Part shown: positions 7,249 through 12,650 of the stretch, one piece after another | Numbering within the stretch: position 1 is the stretch's first letter | Layout: the number at the start of each line of letters is the position of its first letter | Assembly (NCBI GenBank): GCA_937897215.1 | Contig: CALCBQ010000104.1 | Coordinates: 1 to 14,416, forward strand | Length of the DNA: 14,416 bases | Direction of reading: 5' to 3' | From: an uncultured Clostridia bacterium | Lineage (GTDB): Bacteria > Bacillota > Clostridia > Oscillospirales > Acutalibacteraceae | Made by a program: the position numbers and the translations under genes | The notes under the pieces: generated by a model | Database searches by the model: none | Seen by the model: only the letters and a program-made list of their open reading frames with translations | Told to the model about the DNA's origin: nothing

Positions 7249-7821
7249 GTGGCTTTAACTAATAATTCAGTCAGTGATAATACACTGGTTTTACAAGCAA
7301 AATCAGGTAATACTGAATCACTTACACATTTAATTGAACGATATTCTGAAACAATAAAGCAAAAGGCGTTTTCATTTAATAATCTTAACGGAATAGAAAA
7401 TGAAGATTTGTTTCAGGAGGGCATGATTGGATTTGTTTCTGCAGTTTATTCTTTTGACGAATCAAAAAATGTTCAGTTTTCTACATACGCTTCAACATTA
7501 GCGGTTAGAAAAATGATTTCTGCAGTCAGAAAATCAAATAATAAATCTAATTTACCAATGAAGTACTTCATTTCTCTTGAGGATGAAAACGACTTGTTAC
7601 CAAGTTTTCCAAGTCCTGAAGAAACTCTTATATCAAACGAAGAATTTGACTTAATAAATAGTTTTATTGAAAATAATTTATCTAAGTCAGAAAAGAAAGT
7701 GTTAAAATTGCATCTTTTAGGGCTTGCGTATTCTGAAATTGCAGAAATTCTTGAGCGTGATGAAAAATTTGTTGATAATGCTCTTCAAAGAATTCGCAGA
7801 AAGTTACGCAAACTTAGATGA
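7249..7821 (+). CDS. sigH: sigma-70 family RNA polymerase sigma factor, SigH/Spo0H-like
   Basis: This is an alternative sigma factor, closest in layout to sigma-H (Spo0H), which directs transition-phase and early sporulation genes. It has 190 residues. Region 2 is at about 51-95, with NEDLFQEGMIGFVSAVYSFD (51-70) and FSTYASTLAVRKMISAVRK (77-95). A short linker containing FISLED and PSPEE follows. Region 4 is at about 144-188, with the helix-turn-helix LAYSEIAEILERDEKFVDNA and the conserved DNALQR. The linker and the region 4 ending match Bacillus SigH in pattern, although the protein is about 25 residues shorter. GTG 7249 is chosen because GAGGTG (7236-7241) lies 7 nt upstream; an earlier in-frame ATG at 7219 lacks a ribosome site. 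Another clostridial sporulation or stress sigma factor remains possible. Confidence 0.82.
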   Translation: MALTNNSVSDNTLVLQAKSGNTESLTHLIERYSETIKQKAFSFNNLNGIENEDLFQEGMIGFVSAVYSFDESKNVQFSTYASTLAVRKMISAVRKSNNKSNLPMKYFISLEDENDLLPSFPSPEETLISNEEFDLINSFIENNLSKSEKKVLKLHLLGLAYSEIAEILERDEKFVDNALQRIRRKLRKLR

Positions 7822-7830
7822 TATAAATTC

Positions 7831-7897
7831 GCCCTTACTCAAAGAGGAGCATTGTTTCAATGATTGCGGTGCAATTCCGCGTAGGGTAATATTTTTT
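7831..7897 (+). other. possible structured RNA leader before the zinc-ribbon gene
   Basis: The gap between the sigma gene and the zinc-ribbon gene can fold as a three-way junction. The closing stem is CCC-T-TAC (7832-7838) / GTAGGG (7881-7886), with arms CATTG/CAATG (7850-7862) and GCGG/CCGC (7866-7880). An alternative arm ATTGC/GCAAT (7863-7875) competes with the second. Six Ts follow at 7892-7897, but 5 nt from the closing stem, which is poor for a simple terminator. I do not recognise a known riboswitch class. It may be an attenuator, a weak terminator or chance pairing. Confidence 0.4.
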
Positions 7898-7913
7898 AAG
7901 CGAGGTACTAAAA

Positions 7914-8189
7914 ATGTACGAAGACAAAACACTCACCTGTAAAAATTGTGGAAACGAGTTTGTTTTTACTGCAGGCGAACAGGAATTCTATGCAGAGAAA
8001 GGACTTGTAAACGAGCCAAAGGTGTGTAAAGAGTGCCGTATTGCCCGTAAAAACGCTAATCGCGGCGAAAGAGTTTATCATACAGCAGTATGTGCTTCTT
8101 GCGGCGGCGAAGCAAGAATTCCTTTTGAACCAAAGGATGACAGACCTGTTTATTGTAGTGATTGCTTTGCAAAAATGAAAGCAGAATAA
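7914..8189 (+). CDS. double zinc-ribbon protein (zf-trcl/CxxC type)
   Basis: A 91-aa cytoplasmic protein with four CxxC knuckles: C9/C12 and C38/C41 for the first ribbon, C60/C63 and C81/C84 for the second. The first half (TCKNCGNEFVFTAGEQEFY, then CKECR) is the probable zinc-ribbon domain common in Clostridia and other bacteria. The second half repeats the plan with CASCGG and YCSDCF. It probably binds two zinc ions and acts in nucleic-acid or protein binding, but no specific function is known to me. ATG 7914 has GAGG 8 nt upstream. The upstream sigma gene has no clear terminator, so co-transcription is possible unless the intervening RNA structure stops it. A strong terminator follows. Confidence 0.85.
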   Translation: MYEDKTLTCKNCGNEFVFTAGEQEFYAEKGLVNEPKVCKECRIARKNANRGERVYHTAVCASCGGEARIPFEPKDDRPVYCSDCFAKMKAE

Positions 8190-8208
8190 TCAAAAAACAA
8201 CAAAATTT

Positions 8209-8237
8209 AGCACGAGACTTCGGTTTCGTGCTTTTTT
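8209..8237 (+). terminator. intrinsic terminator with UUCG tetraloop
   Basis: A 10-bp stem (8209-8218 / 8223-8232, one G-T wobble) closes on a TTCG loop and is followed by six Ts (8232-8237). It ends the zinc-ribbon transcript and isolates spoVAE. Confidence 0.94.
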
Positions 8238-8267
8238 GTATATTCTTCTTTTCTTTCGGTAAAATAT
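8238..8267 (+). promoter_or_regulatory. candidate forespore (sigma-F/sigma-G type) promoter for spoVAE
   Basis: GTATA (8238-8242), a 15-bp spacer and GGTAAAATAT (8258-8267) resemble the sigma-F consensus (GYATA, 15-16 bp, GGnrAnAnTw) with one mismatch. Sigma-G recognises similar -35 elements. No sigma-A-like pair is evident here. In Bacillus, spoVA genes are forespore-expressed, which fits. The -35 directly abuts the preceding terminator's T-run. Confidence 0.5.
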
Positions 8268-8283
8268 TAAGGGAGGAAGAAAT

Positions 8284-8637
8284 ATGATTTTTTTGAAAGC
8301 ATTTTTAGTTGGAGGATTAATCTGTGTAATAGGTCAGTTACTTATTGACTGGACAAAACTTACCCCTGCACGAATTCTTGTATCATTTGTAGTGCTTGGA
8401 GTAATTCTTGGCGGACTTGGCGTTTACCAGCCATTAGTAGAATGGGCAGGTGCGGGGGCTACTGTACCGCTTACAGGTTTCGGTAATACTCTTGTGCAAG
8501 GCACTAAAGAAGCACTCCGTGAAGATGGTGCGTTAGGAATTGTTAAAGGACCTCTTACTTCGGCATCTGTCGGTATAACAGTTGCAATGGTCAGTGGTCT
8601 TTTGGTGTCATTTGTGTCAAAACCGAAATCAAAGTAA
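8284..8637 (+). CDS. spoVAE: SpoVAE (SpoVAEb), spore DPA channel component
   Basis: A small integral membrane protein of the SpoVA complex, which moves Ca-dipicolinic acid across the inner spore membrane. The 117-aa product matches the family in length and pattern: GGLICVIGQLLID (10-22), KLTPARILVSFVVLGVILGGLG (about 25-46), AGAGATVPLTGFGNTLVQG (55-73), a GIVKGPLTSASVGI block (84-97) and a basic C-terminus. Three to four membrane segments are apparent. The start is ATG with GGGAGGA 6 nt upstream. Unusually, it stands alone between terminators; spoVAC and spoVAD, its normal partners, are not beside it. Confidence 0.94.
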   Translation: MIFLKAFLVGGLICVIGQLLIDWTKLTPARILVSFVVLGVILGGLGVYQPLVEWAGAGATVPLTGFGNTLVQGTKEALREDGALGIVKGPLTSASVGITVAMVSGLLVSFVSKPKSK

Positions 8638-8651
8638 AAACTTTGTTTCAT

Positions 8652-8682
8652 AAAAAAATAAAGGACTGCAAAAGCAGTCCTT
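8652..8682. terminator. terminator for the minus-strand 59-aa gene, perhaps bidirectional
   Basis: A perfect 9-bp stem AAGGACTGC (8661-8669) / GCAGTCCTT (8674-8682) has an AAAA loop. Read leftward it is followed by TATTTTTTTA (8660-8651), a good terminator for the minus-strand gene. Read rightward only AAATAATTTTTATT follows, a weaker tail that may still end spoVAE transcripts. Confidence 0.85.
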
Positions 8683-8700
8683 AAATAATTTTTATTAATC

Positions 8701-8880
8701 TTATGCAACAGTTTCTGAAACGAATGAGTCATCACAGCATGAGCATGAAACATAGTTTTCAGCATCATTACCGATTACAACTTTTTTACTGTCAACATAT
8801 TTCTTGATAAGAACATATGCAGCAACTGCAACAGCAGCAATACCAACGATGATTGCAATAACTTTTAAAGCTTTTTTCAT
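8701..8880 (-). CDS. 59-aa membrane peptide with C-terminal cysteine cluster
   Basis: I do not recognise this protein. It begins MKKALK, followed by one alanine/valine/isoleucine-rich hydrophobic helix (about 7-25), then a basic stretch (KKYVDSKK) and an acidic tail carrying CSCC (51-54) before DDSFVSETVA. It could be a membrane-anchored metal-binding or redox peptide, but this is inference. ATG 8880 is used because GGAGGA lies 7 nt upstream; a longer start at 8895 would overlap that site. It has a near-consensus sigma-A promoter and its own terminator, so it is likely a real and well-expressed gene. Confidence 0.78.
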   Translation of the reverse strand: MKKALKVIAIIVGIAAVAVAAYVLIKKYVDSKKVVIGNDAENYVSCSCCDDSFVSETVA

Positions 8881-8913
8881 AATAATTTCCTCCAAGAATT
8901 ATTTACTGAATAC

Positions 8914-8942
8914 ATTATATAAAAAATCCATTAAAAAGTCAA
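8914..8942 (-). promoter_or_regulatory. strong sigma-A promoter for the 59-aa peptide gene
   Basis: On the minus strand, TTGACT (8942-8937), a 17-bp spacer and TATAAT (8919-8914) match the consensus at 11 of 12 positions. The leader to the start codon is about 27 nt and holds GGAGGA. Confidence 0.85.
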
Positions 8943-8956
8943 TGAGTATTATAAAG

Positions 8957-8985
8957 AAAAATGCCGAAGACTTTCGTCAACGGCA
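8957..8985 (-). terminator. rpsT terminator
   Basis: Read on the minus strand: TGCCG, a 2x2 TT/TT internal loop, GAC, a GAAA tetraloop, GTC, CGGCA, then TTTTT (8961-8957). It lies 23 nt beyond the rpsT stop codon. Confidence 0.85.
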
Positions 8986-9008
8986 AAGAACTCTACGCAT
9001 TAAGTCGA

Positions 9009-9266
9009 TTAAGCCTTGTTAAGTTTTGTAACGAGAGCAGACTTTTTACGAGCTGCATTATTCTTATGAAGAAGACCTTTAGCAGCAGCCTGATCGATTT
9101 TCTTAACAGCAACCTTTACAAGCTCGTTTTTGTCAGCAGCATTTGTTTCAATAGCAACATTTGCTTTTTTGATAGCTGTTTTGAGAGCAGAATTTGTTGA
9201 CTTGTTACGCTGAGCCTTTGTCTTGTTAACGAGAACACGCTTTTTAGCTGATTTGATGTTTGGCAT
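9009..9266 (-). CDS. rpsT: 30S ribosomal protein S20
   Basis: This is primary-binding ribosomal protein S20 of the small subunit, which contacts 16S rRNA. The 85-aa product begins MPNIKSAKKR, is rich in lysine and alanine and wholly helical in character, and has the family KRVLVNKTKAQRN and KGLLHKNNAARKKS (about 63-76) segments. The start is ATG with AAGGAGGTG about 9 nt upstream. It has its own promoter and terminator. It is divergent from gpr, the arrangement also seen in Bacillus. Confidence 0.97.
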   Translation of the reverse strand: MPNIKSAKKRVLVNKTKAQRNKSTNSALKTAIKKANVAIETNAADKNELVKVAVKKIDQAAAKGLLHKNNAARKKSALVTKLNKA

Positions 9267-9301
9267 ATTCGTTACACCTCCTTCGTATTTTACAGATACA
9301 T

Positions 9302-9330
9302 ATGTTACCACGAAATAAAACAAAAATCAA
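9302..9330 (-). promoter_or_regulatory. sigma-A promoter for rpsT
   Basis: On the minus strand, TTGATT (9330-9325), a 17-bp spacer and TAACAT (9307-9302) make a good housekeeping promoter about 36 nt before the rpsT start. Confidence 0.75.
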
Positions 9331-9347
9331 GTTATTTTTTTGAAAAA

Positions 9348-9378
9348 TGACTATTATTTTTTCGTTGGTGCAATAATA
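9348..9378 (+). promoter_or_regulatory. candidate sigma-G-type promoter for gpr
   Basis: TGACTA (9348-9353), an 18-bp spacer and AATAATA (9372-9378) resemble the sigma-G consensus (TGAATA / CATACTA) at 5 of 6 and 5 of 7 positions. Forespore control of gpr is established in Bacillus. The region is AT-rich, so the call is modest. Confidence 0.4.
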
Positions 9379-9402
9379 TTTAAGAAAATATGAGGTGATA
9401 GT

Positions 9403-10266
9403 ATGAATTGCAGAACAGATATAGCCCTTGAACGCCAAGAAATGCTTTCGGAAAATGCGCAAAAAGGTATTAAAGTCAATCGTTGGGAAAAGGATAAAGC
9501 ACAAGTAACAGAAATTGAAGTGCTTAATGATTTTGGTGCAGAAAGTATTAATAAACCAATAGGCAGATATATAACTGTTGAAGTGCCTGAGTTTTCACAT
9601 GAAAGCGAATTGCTTGACGGCAGATTAACTGCACTTACCGAATCAATTAAAAATCTTATTCCTAATAATGCAGAAAAAGTTCTTGTAGTAGGGTTAGGAA
9701 ATGAGAATATTACTCCAGATGCTTTAGGTCCTTTGTGTGCAAGACAAATTTTCTCAACACGACACATAAAAGGCGAAATTATTAAAGAATTGGGTATTAA
9801 AAATATGAAATCCGTAGCATCTGTTTCTACCGGAGTTTTAGGCCAAACGGGCATTGAATCCGCTGAATATATAAAAGGCATAGTAAATCTCATAAATCCC
9901 GATGCGGTTATAGTTGTAGATGCTTTGGCTTCGCGAAGATTAGCTCGGCTTGGCAAAACAGTACAGTTAACCGATACAGGTATTACACCGGGGTCAGGAG
10001 TAGGAAATTACAGAAAATCTATTGATAAATCAACTTTAGGTATCCCTGTGATTTCAATGGGAGTGCCAACTGTTGTTGATGGCAATACAATAGTCAATGA
10101 TTTGACAGGTAGTGAAAACAATAAAGTGGTTGATGCTGATAATATGATGGTTACTCCTCGTGAGATTGATACAATTATATCTCGCGCTGCCCGACTACTG
10201 TCATTAAGTATCAATTGTGCCTTGCAACCCGATATGAAGCCGGATATGTTTCTTGCATTATCATAA
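9403..10266 (+). CDS. gpr: GPR, germination protease (peptidase family A25), compact form
   Basis: This is the spore endopeptidase that starts degradation of small acid-soluble proteins during germination. Conserved blocks are RTDIALE (4-10), GLGNENITPDALGP (97-110, Asp106), STGVLGQTGIE (142-152), VDALASRRL (172-180, Asp173), DTGITPGSGVGN (191-202), MGVPTVVD (219-226) and MVTPREID (249-256). The two aspartates correspond to those proposed as catalytic. At 287 aa it is about 80 residues shorter than Bacillus GPR: only three residues precede RTD, and a long segment between the VNDLT and MVTP blocks is missing. The start is ATG with GAGGTG 5 nt upstream. spoIIP follows, as in Bacillus. Confidence 0.95.
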   Translation: MNCRTDIALERQEMLSENAQKGIKVNRWEKDKAQVTEIEVLNDFGAESINKPIGRYITVEVPEFSHESELLDGRLTALTESIKNLIPNNAEKVLVVGLGNENITPDALGPLCARQIFSTRHIKGEIIKELGIKNMKSVASVSTGVLGQTGIESAEYIKGIVNLINPDAVIVVDALASRRLARLGKTVQLTDTGITPGSGVGNYRKSIDKSTLGIPVISMGVPTVVDGNTIVNDLTGSENNKVVDADNMMVTPREIDTIISRAARLLSLSINCALQPDMKPDMFLALS

Positions 10267-10269
10267 ATT
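10244..10269 (+). promoter_or_regulatory. candidate sigma-E-type promoter for spoIIP
   Basis: ATATG (10244-10248), a 13-bp spacer and CATAAATT (10262-10269) resemble the sigma-E consensus (ATATT / CATACAnT) with one mismatch in each element. It overlaps the gpr stop codon. In Bacillus spoIIP is transcribed by sigma-E, so a mother-cell promoter here would make sense. Confidence 0.4.
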
Positions 10270-10318
10270 CGTTTAAATCCGCATATTTTTTATAAGAATA
10301 TCGCGGAGGATTGATAAC

Positions 10319-11434
10319 TTGAATAAAAGGACAAACTTATGGGAAAAAACTATAAATTTTCTTATTAAATCAATGGTGCCAATAACACTTGCATTGTTAA
10401 TATTTGCAGGTGGAGAAAAAGGTGCTGAAAATCTATTGAAGTTAAGCCTGTATATTATTAATCCCGAAAAAATTTTTGAATTAACAGTTGACGAAATCCC
10501 GCAAGAGATAATAAAAGATAATAAAGAAGAAAGCGTAATGTCCGATACAGTTAATTCGGATGCTTTAACTGAAATAGTCAAAAGTGAAATTCCTGAAGAT
10601 ATAAAAGTTTTAATAGAAAAAGCAGAAAAAGATTATATAAATTCTTCAAATGACGGTAAAATTATACCGCTTGATTATAGTCAGCAGAATGCAACCTCAA
10701 AATACAATGAAATATATATAAGAAATACAACGCTAAATCAAAACGTGGATATAGAAGAATATCTTAATAAAAAAGTCCAAATTAATATTACAAAAAACAA
10801 ACCTGCAGTGTTGATTTACCATACCCATACAACTGAAACTTATGAATTGCTTGAAAGAGAGTTTTATACAAATTCCCGAAGTACAAGAAGTGCGGATTCA
10901 AAAGAAAATATGGTTAGAATTGGCGAAGAAATTTGCAAAGTTTTAGAAGAAAATGGCTATAAAACAATTCACGATAAAACGGTTTATGATGAAACAGTAA
11001 GCGGAGCGTATGACCGCTCAAGAGAGAATATCAGCAAAATTCTTAAAGAAAATCCGTCGATACAAGTAGCCCTTGATGTGCATAGGGATTCCATTTATCA
11101 GAAAGATGGCTCGCGCATAAAAACTGTTACTGAAATAAATGGCAGAAATGCGGCTCAAATAATGATTATTAGCGGTTGTGAAGACGGTAATGTTACGGAT
11201 TTTCCAAACTGGAAGAAAAATCTTACATTCGCTTTAAGATTGCAGGAAAAATTGGCGTATGATAATAAAAATCTAATGCGACCGCTTATGTTTTGTAGCC
11301 GAAAATATAATATGGATTTAATTCCCTGTGCATTGTCCATAGAAATAGGTACAGATTCAAACACGATTGCAGAGGCGGTTTATTCGGCACAATTGTTTGC
11401 AAATTCCTTGTCAAAATTTTTAGAGGAGTATTAA
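10319..11434 (+). CDS. spoIIP: SpoIIP, engulfment peptidoglycan hydrolase
   Basis: Stage II sporulation protein P acts with SpoIID and SpoIIM to drive engulfment; the family has amidase and endopeptidase activity on peptidoglycan. The 371-aa protein has an N-terminal membrane anchor (about 15-31), a variable acidic stalk (to about 155), then the catalytic domain with IYHTHTTETY (166-175), DVHRDS (253-258) and SIEIGTDSNTIAEA (340-353). His168, His170, His255 and Glu342 sit in the conserved motifs where zinc and catalytic residues are expected. The start is TTG with GCGGAGGA 8 nt upstream; no ATG lies in frame nearby. It follows gpr by 52 nt. Confidence 0.94.
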   Translation: MNKRTNLWEKTINFLIKSMVPITLALLIFAGGEKGAENLLKLSLYIINPEKIFELTVDEIPQEIIKDNKEESVMSDTVNSDALTEIVKSEIPEDIKVLIEKAEKDYINSSNDGKIIPLDYSQQNATSKYNEIYIRNTTLNQNVDIEEYLNKKVQINITKNKPAVLIYHTHTTETYELLEREFYTNSRSTRSADSKENMVRIGEEICKVLEENGYKTIHDKTVYDETVSGAYDRSRENISKILKENPSIQVALDVHRDSIYQKDGSRIKTVTEINGRNAAQIMIISGCEDGNVTDFPNWKKNLTFALRLQEKLAYDNKNLMRPLMFCSRKYNMDLIPCALSIEIGTDSNTIAEAVYSAQLFANSLSKFLEEY

Positions 11435-11435
11435 A

Positions 11436-11561
11436 ATGACAGAATTATCGGTAATAATTAAAAGTTTTTTAATTTCAGTAATAACAACAGTTTTAACAAC
11501 AATAATTATCTGTGGAGTTTTCATAGTAGAAACTAATACAGACAGAATGCTTTTTGGTTGA
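11436..11561 (+). CDS. 41-aa single-pass membrane peptide downstream of spoIIP
   Basis: A short frame starts at ATG 11436, 1 nt after the spoIIP stop, with GAGGAG (11423-11428) 7 nt upstream. The peptide begins MTELSVIIKS, has a threonine- and isoleucine-rich hydrophobic segment (about 11-31, one cysteine at 26) and ends in a short polar tail with ETNTDR. I do not recognise it. Its tight coupling to spoIIP suggests mother-cell co-expression and a possible role beside the engulfment machinery, but that is inference. Confidence 0.6.
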   Translation: MTELSVIIKSFLISVITTVLTTIIICGVFIVETNTDRMLFG

Positions 11562-11567
11562 AAACAG

Positions 11568-11596
11568 TTGCAATAAAGGTATTTGAGGTGTATAAT
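11568..11596 (+). promoter_or_regulatory. sigma-A promoter for yhaM
   Basis: TTGCAA (11568-11573), a 17-bp spacer and TATAAT (11591-11596) match well. Transcription would begin near 11603, giving a leader of about 50 nt that contains a hairpin. Confidence 0.75.
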
Positions 11597-11622
11597 TAAA
11601 TTTATAAAATACGAAAGGTTGT

Positions 11623-11642
11623 ATCCGTGTTTTTATACGGAT
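11623..11642 (+). promoter_or_regulatory. leader hairpin covering the yhaM ribosome-site region
   Basis: An 8-bp stem (ATCCGTGT / ATACGGAT, one G-T wobble) with a TTTT loop ends 9 nt before the yhaM ATG. The only ribosome-site-like sequence, CGGAT, lies in its 3' strand, so folding could hide it. Confidence 0.45.
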
Positions 11643-11651
11643 TATGAATTT

Positions 11652-12617
11652 ATGAATTTTACTGATATCGGAAATAATGGACTTGTTGAGGGATATGCAG
11701 TTATAAAGCAATGTGAAGTTAAAACTGCAAAAAATGGTAACTCATATCTTGACTTAGTGCTTGCGGATAAAGATGGCGAAATTTTCGCAAAACTCTGGGA
11801 TTATAATGAGTATTCTCACGGTAAATATGAAAATGATATGTTTGTTAAAGTGAGAGGTACAATCTCAAAATATAACGGTAACGACCAGTTTAGAATCGAA
11901 AGAATTCGTCCTGTTGTTGAAAGTGATGGCGTAAACGTTGCCGACTACGTTAAATCTGCAGATTATTCAGGCGAAGATATGCTTGGTTATCTCTTATCAC
12001 TTGCAAACAATTTTAAAGATGAAGATTTGAAGAAGATTGTTACATATTTACTTCAAGAAAACAAAGAAAAAATCTTGTATTTTCCTGCAGCATTTAGATT
12101 GCATCACGCAATCCGTTGTGGCCTTTTAATGCATACTTCATCAATCGTTAAACTTTGTGAATCAATCTGTAAAGTTTATCCATTTGTTAATCGAGAACTT
12201 CTCATTTCAGGTGCAATCCTTCACGATATTGCAAAAACTGTTGAATTTGATGTCCGTGAAACAGGCATCGCATCTGGTTACACTGTTGAGGGTAACCTTT
12301 TAGGCCATCTTGTAATGGGTGCTATGATGGTTAAAGAGGCAGGACAAAAATTGGGTATTGATAGTGAGAAATCAATGCTTTTACAACATATGATTTTATC
12401 ACATCACGGCGAGCCTGAATTTGGTGCAGCAGTAAGACCGCTGTTTTTAGAAGCCGAACTTCTTTCACAGCTTGACTTGATGGACGCTCGCGTTTATGAG
12501 ATTATGGATGCAGTGAGTAATGTTGAAAAAGGTGAATTCACAAATAGATTGTGGGCGCTTGAAGATAGAAAATTTTATAAATACAATGATGCAACTTTAA
12601 AAGTTGACATTTTGTAA
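11652..12617 (+). CDS. yhaM: YhaM-family 3'-5' exoribonuclease (OB + HD domains)
   Basis: YhaM-type enzymes trim RNA 3' ends, and often single-stranded DNA, using a metal-dependent HD phosphohydrolase core. The 321-aa length and order fit: an OB-fold nucleic-acid-binding domain (about 10-95, with SYLDLVLADKDGEIFAKLW), a linker, then the HD domain with LHHAIRCGLLMHT (150-162), ILHDIAK (189-195, His191-Asp192), LLGHLVMG (216-223), SHHGEPEFGA (250-259) and LDLMDAR (274-280). All expected metal ligands are present. ATG 11652 is chosen for agreement with the family N-terminus; its ribosome site is weak. An in-frame TTG at 11619 is a less likely alternative. The DUF2804 gene follows after 33 nt without a terminator. 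Confidence 0.9.
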   Translation: MNFTDIGNNGLVEGYAVIKQCEVKTAKNGNSYLDLVLADKDGEIFAKLWDYNEYSHGKYENDMFVKVRGTISKYNGNDQFRIERIRPVVESDGVNVADYVKSADYSGEDMLGYLLSLANNFKDEDLKKIVTYLLQENKEKILYFPAAFRLHHAIRCGLLMHTSSIVKLCESICKVYPFVNRELLISGAILHDIAKTVEFDVRETGIASGYTVEGNLLGHLVMGAMMVKEAGQKLGIDSEKSMLLQHMILSHHGEPEFGAAVRPLFLEAELLSQLDLMDARVYEIMDAVSNVEKGEFTNRLWALEDRKFYKYNDATLKVDIL

Positions 12618-12650
12618 TAAATAGGGAAATTAAAAAAGGGGATTATAGTT

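Noticed and set aside
7866..7880. GGTGCAATTCCGCG resembles part of the cobalamin riboswitch core
   Set aside because: The rest of the roughly 200-nt cobalamin aptamer, including the B12 box, is absent and there is not enough space for it.
9354..9956. A 200-codon minus-strand open frame opposite gpr
   Set aside because: It overlaps well-supported gpr coding sequence in full, and its serine/leucine-rich product shows no family features.
12604..12632. TTGACA at the end of yhaM as a possible promoter for the DUF2804 gene
   Set aside because: At 17 bp downstream the sequence is AAATTA, a poor -10, and no TATAAT-like box lies at an allowed spacing.
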